The translations under genes and the position numbers were made by a program. This document shows, in pieces, positions 13,192 through 14,984 of a stretch of 14,984 nucleotides of DNA (positions are counted from its first letter, which is position 1; each line of letters opens with the position of its first letter). The notes beneath the pieces are model-generated. The model worked only from the letters and a program-made list of their open reading frames with translations. It made no database searches and was not told where the DNA came from. Source of the stretch: Actinomycetota bacterium (GTDB lineage: Bacteria; Actinomycetota; Humimicrobiia; Humimicrobiales; Humimicrobiaceae); assembly GCA_028697935.1 (NCBI GenBank), contig JAQVEM010000015.1, positions 1-14,984 on the forward strand, read 5' to 3'.

Positions 13192-14984
13192 ATGCTGGAT
13201 GAGAGACTAAAAGAAACCATAAATAAAAAGAGTGGTAATATTCTGATAATAGGACCACCCGGTTCTGGAAAGACTTACACACTATTAAAACTCACAGAAT
13301 ACCTTGTAAATACCAGAGGGATAAAACCCGAAAAAATTTTAATTTTCTGTTTTAACCGTAAGTGGTCAAAACAGATAAGAGAGCAGTCGACTTCTCTGAT
13401 AAATAAAAGCATTCTGGAAATACCTATAGAAACTTTCTATTCTTTCTGTACACATTTTATAAGCAGGGCAAATTTTTTGCTATCTCAGAATCAGATTTAT
13501 GATAAAAATCATTATAAAAAAATAAATAATAAAAAAATGGAAAATTATCCCATTTTTGAGGATTTAAAAGTTTTAAATTCGGTTCAACAATGGGAATTAC
13601 TTAAAAGTGTTATAAGGAAGCTTAATAAAGAAAAATATCCCCGTACTTTTAAATACATAAACTGCAATACTTTTGCAGAAAATAGTTATATCCAGGAGAT
13701 TTTTGACTTTATTTTGAGGGCCCAGGAAAATTTATTGACTCCGGAAGATTTACTGAACAGGTTTACACCATTTTTTAACCCTGTATTGTCGGAGCTATCC
13801 GGAATATATTCCAGATATATAAAAGAATTAAAAAGTAACAGACTGTATAATTATGGAATGTTACTGGAGGAAACGGTTGGCATACTAAGAAACAGTGAAG
13901 AAATAAGAAATTACTATAAGAACCATTACGAATTTATATTTGTTGATGAACTTCAGGAGATTAATAAGGCCCAATTTTCAATAATAAAATATCTTTCAAA
14001 TTCAAACTGTGTTTTTTTTGGCAATGATGATCAGTCTATTTATAGTTTCAGAGGCTCAGCACAAAATATTTTCAGGATGACTTATAAAGAGCTTGGACAG
14101 GAAAATGTAATTTATCTGAAGAAAAATTACAGAAACAGTTATTTTATAAATGAAGCCTGTAATAAGTTTATCGAATTAGTCCAGGAGAGGATACCAAAGG
14201 AAGCGGCTACTACTGTTGTTACTAATACCGGTGGAGAGCTGCATTTAAAGGAATTTCAGACGTTACTGGAAGAAGCAAATTATATTTCCCGTGAAATCAA
14301 GTCTCTCTATTTTAAAAAGGGAATAAAGCTTGAAGAGATGGCTATAATAATTAAAGGGCTCGGTTACGAGACGCATATTATTGAAAATTCGCTATTGATG
14401 AATGGCATTCCATTTATAAGAAGGGGTACAAGAAACCTTTTTGATAACAAGCTTATTAAATATCTGCTTAATTTTATGAGGTTTCTTGTTACAGCAAAAA
14501 AGATAGAAGATTTTAAAGAAGGTAATATTATTAATGGTGATGGTAATATTAATAATGATTTGATAACAGAACTTAATTTTTTAGTAGAGAGTCTAATGCT
14601 TTCTGAATTTATAAATCTTGAGCCATTGTATTTTAAACAAATAAAAGACTTTTATATGAGTAACAGTGAAAACTCCGGCAGTTTGTGGAATAGCTTTAAG
14701 ATAATGTTTAAAGAAATGGCAGAAAAAAGGAATGAAAAGGGAAATAAAAGTGATGAGGGAGTCCTTGAATGTAAAGAATCGGAAATCATAACAAAAAATT
14801 ATAAGAAAAATAAAAACGTAAACTACTATGGTACCGAGAATAAAGACAGGGAGCATTTAAAAATAATAAATTTTGTCTCAACTACTTATCGTTTGTTAGA
14901 AATTGTGGACACAATGAATGTATTTGAATTTTCTCTAAGTCTTATAAGGGACAGTGGAACCGGTGTTATGAATTATTTGAAGGC
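13192..14984 (+). CDS. UvrD/Rep superfamily 1A helicase, possibly AdnA/AdnB-like (partial)
   Basis: The reading frame stays open from ATG 13192 to the right edge (597 codons plus 2 nt), so the 3' end is missing. Helicase motifs appear in order: Walker A LIIGPPGSGKT (18-28); a Ia-like ILIFCFNRKWSKQIRE; ETFYSFC; Walker B IFVDELQE (Asp252, Glu253; usual form DEFQD); motif III GNDDQSIYSFRGS (277-289); motif IV LKKNYRNS. Such proteins unwind DNA 3' to 5' in repair. The start GIKPEKILIF after the P-loop resembles the GxxPxxILVLTFSRxAA pattern of AdnA/AdnB, recombination helicase-nucleases of actinobacteria; a C-terminal nuclease domain would settle this but lies outside. Polar low-complexity inserts occur at about 440-455 and 505-550. 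There is no clear ribosome site, and an in-frame stop at 13183 blocks a longer start. PcrA/UvrD is the alternative. Confidence 0.85.
   Translation, partial: MLDERLKETINKKSGNILIIGPPGSGKTYTLLKLTEYLVNTRGIKPEKILIFCFNRKWSKQIREQSTSLINKSILEIPIETFYSFCTHFISRANFLLSQNQIYDKNHYKKINNKKMENYPIFEDLKVLNSVQQWELLKSVIRKLNKEKYPRTFKYINCNTFAENSYIQEIFDFILRAQENLLTPEDLLNRFTPFFNPVLSELSGIYSRYIKELKSNRLYNYGMLLEETVGILRNSEEIRNYYKNHYEFIFVDELQEINKAQFSIIKYLSNSNCVFFGNDDQSIYSFRGSAQNIFRMTYKELGQENVIYLKKNYRNSYFINEACNKFIELVQERIPKEAATTVVTNTGGELHLKEFQTLLEEANYISREIKSLYFKKGIKLEEMAIIIKGLGYETHIIENSLLMNGIPFIRRGTRNLFDNKLIKYLLNFMRFLVTAKKIEDFKEGNIINGDGNINNDLITELNFLVESLMLSEFINLEPLYFKQIKDFYMSNSENSGSLWNSFKIMFKEMAEKRNEKGNKSDEGVLECKESEIITKNYKKNKNVNYYGTENKDREHLKIINFVSTTYRLLEIVDTMNVFEFSLSLIRDSGTGVMNYLK

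Noticed and set aside
1..14984. CRISPR array
   Set aside because: No regularly spaced direct repeats with unique spacers are present anywhere in the window.

Overview
The window is a gene-dense, AT-rich bacterial chromosome segment. It carries the end of a division/cell-wall type cluster (ftsA-ftsZ-pgeF-yggS-sepF-proC, then divIVA-yggU) and a set of single genes and short operons. The presence of SepF, DivIVA, an Asp23/AmaP-type protein and a lipoprotein binding protein points to a Gram-positive-type lineage (Bacillota or Actinomycetota). Two details lean towards a low-GC, deep-branching actinobacterium: FtsZ reads GEGGGTGTG where Bacillota usually have GMGGGTGTG, and the helicase at the right edge has an AdnA/AdnB-like N-terminus. 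This taxonomic reading is an inference; a Bacillota such as a Halanaerobiales-like organism is not excluded.

Layout. Positions 1-4395 hold six co-directional, tightly packed genes: the ftsA tail, ftsZ, pgeF, yggS, sepF and proC. A 327-bp gap with a candidate promoter leads to divIVA, which has a very long Glu-rich tail, and the overlapping yggU. A 425-bp gap follows. It contains a near-consensus promoter and a perfect 12-bp hairpin in a leader of about 175 nt. This leads into a three-gene unit on the + strand: a CpaE/TadZ-like P-loop ATPase with an altered Walker A, a protein of two tandem excisionase-type HTH domains, and a 52-codon ORF with a textbook type IV prepilin cleavage motif.

Facing that unit on the - strand are a GT2 glycosyltransferase and a degV-ygfA pair (fatty-acid-binding DegV and 5-formyl-THF cyclo-ligase). 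To the right, on the + strand, are an orphan branched-chain-amino-acid-type substrate-binding lipoprotein, an AmaP/Asp23 membrane protein, tRNA-Gly(CCC), and a UvrD-type helicase cut by the window edge.

How the genes fit together. The left cluster makes the FtsZ ring (FtsZ), its two membrane tethers (FtsA, SepF) and the pole/septum curvature protein DivIVA, alongside the usual hitch-hiking metabolic genes (PgeF, YggS, ProC). The most unusual element is the 6.2-8.1 kb unit, which looks like a compact, possibly undescribed module. It pairs a positioning-type ATPase and a DNA-binding protein with a miniature pilin-like peptide that has no globular head, and no secretion ATPase, platform protein or prepilin peptidase gene lies nearby.
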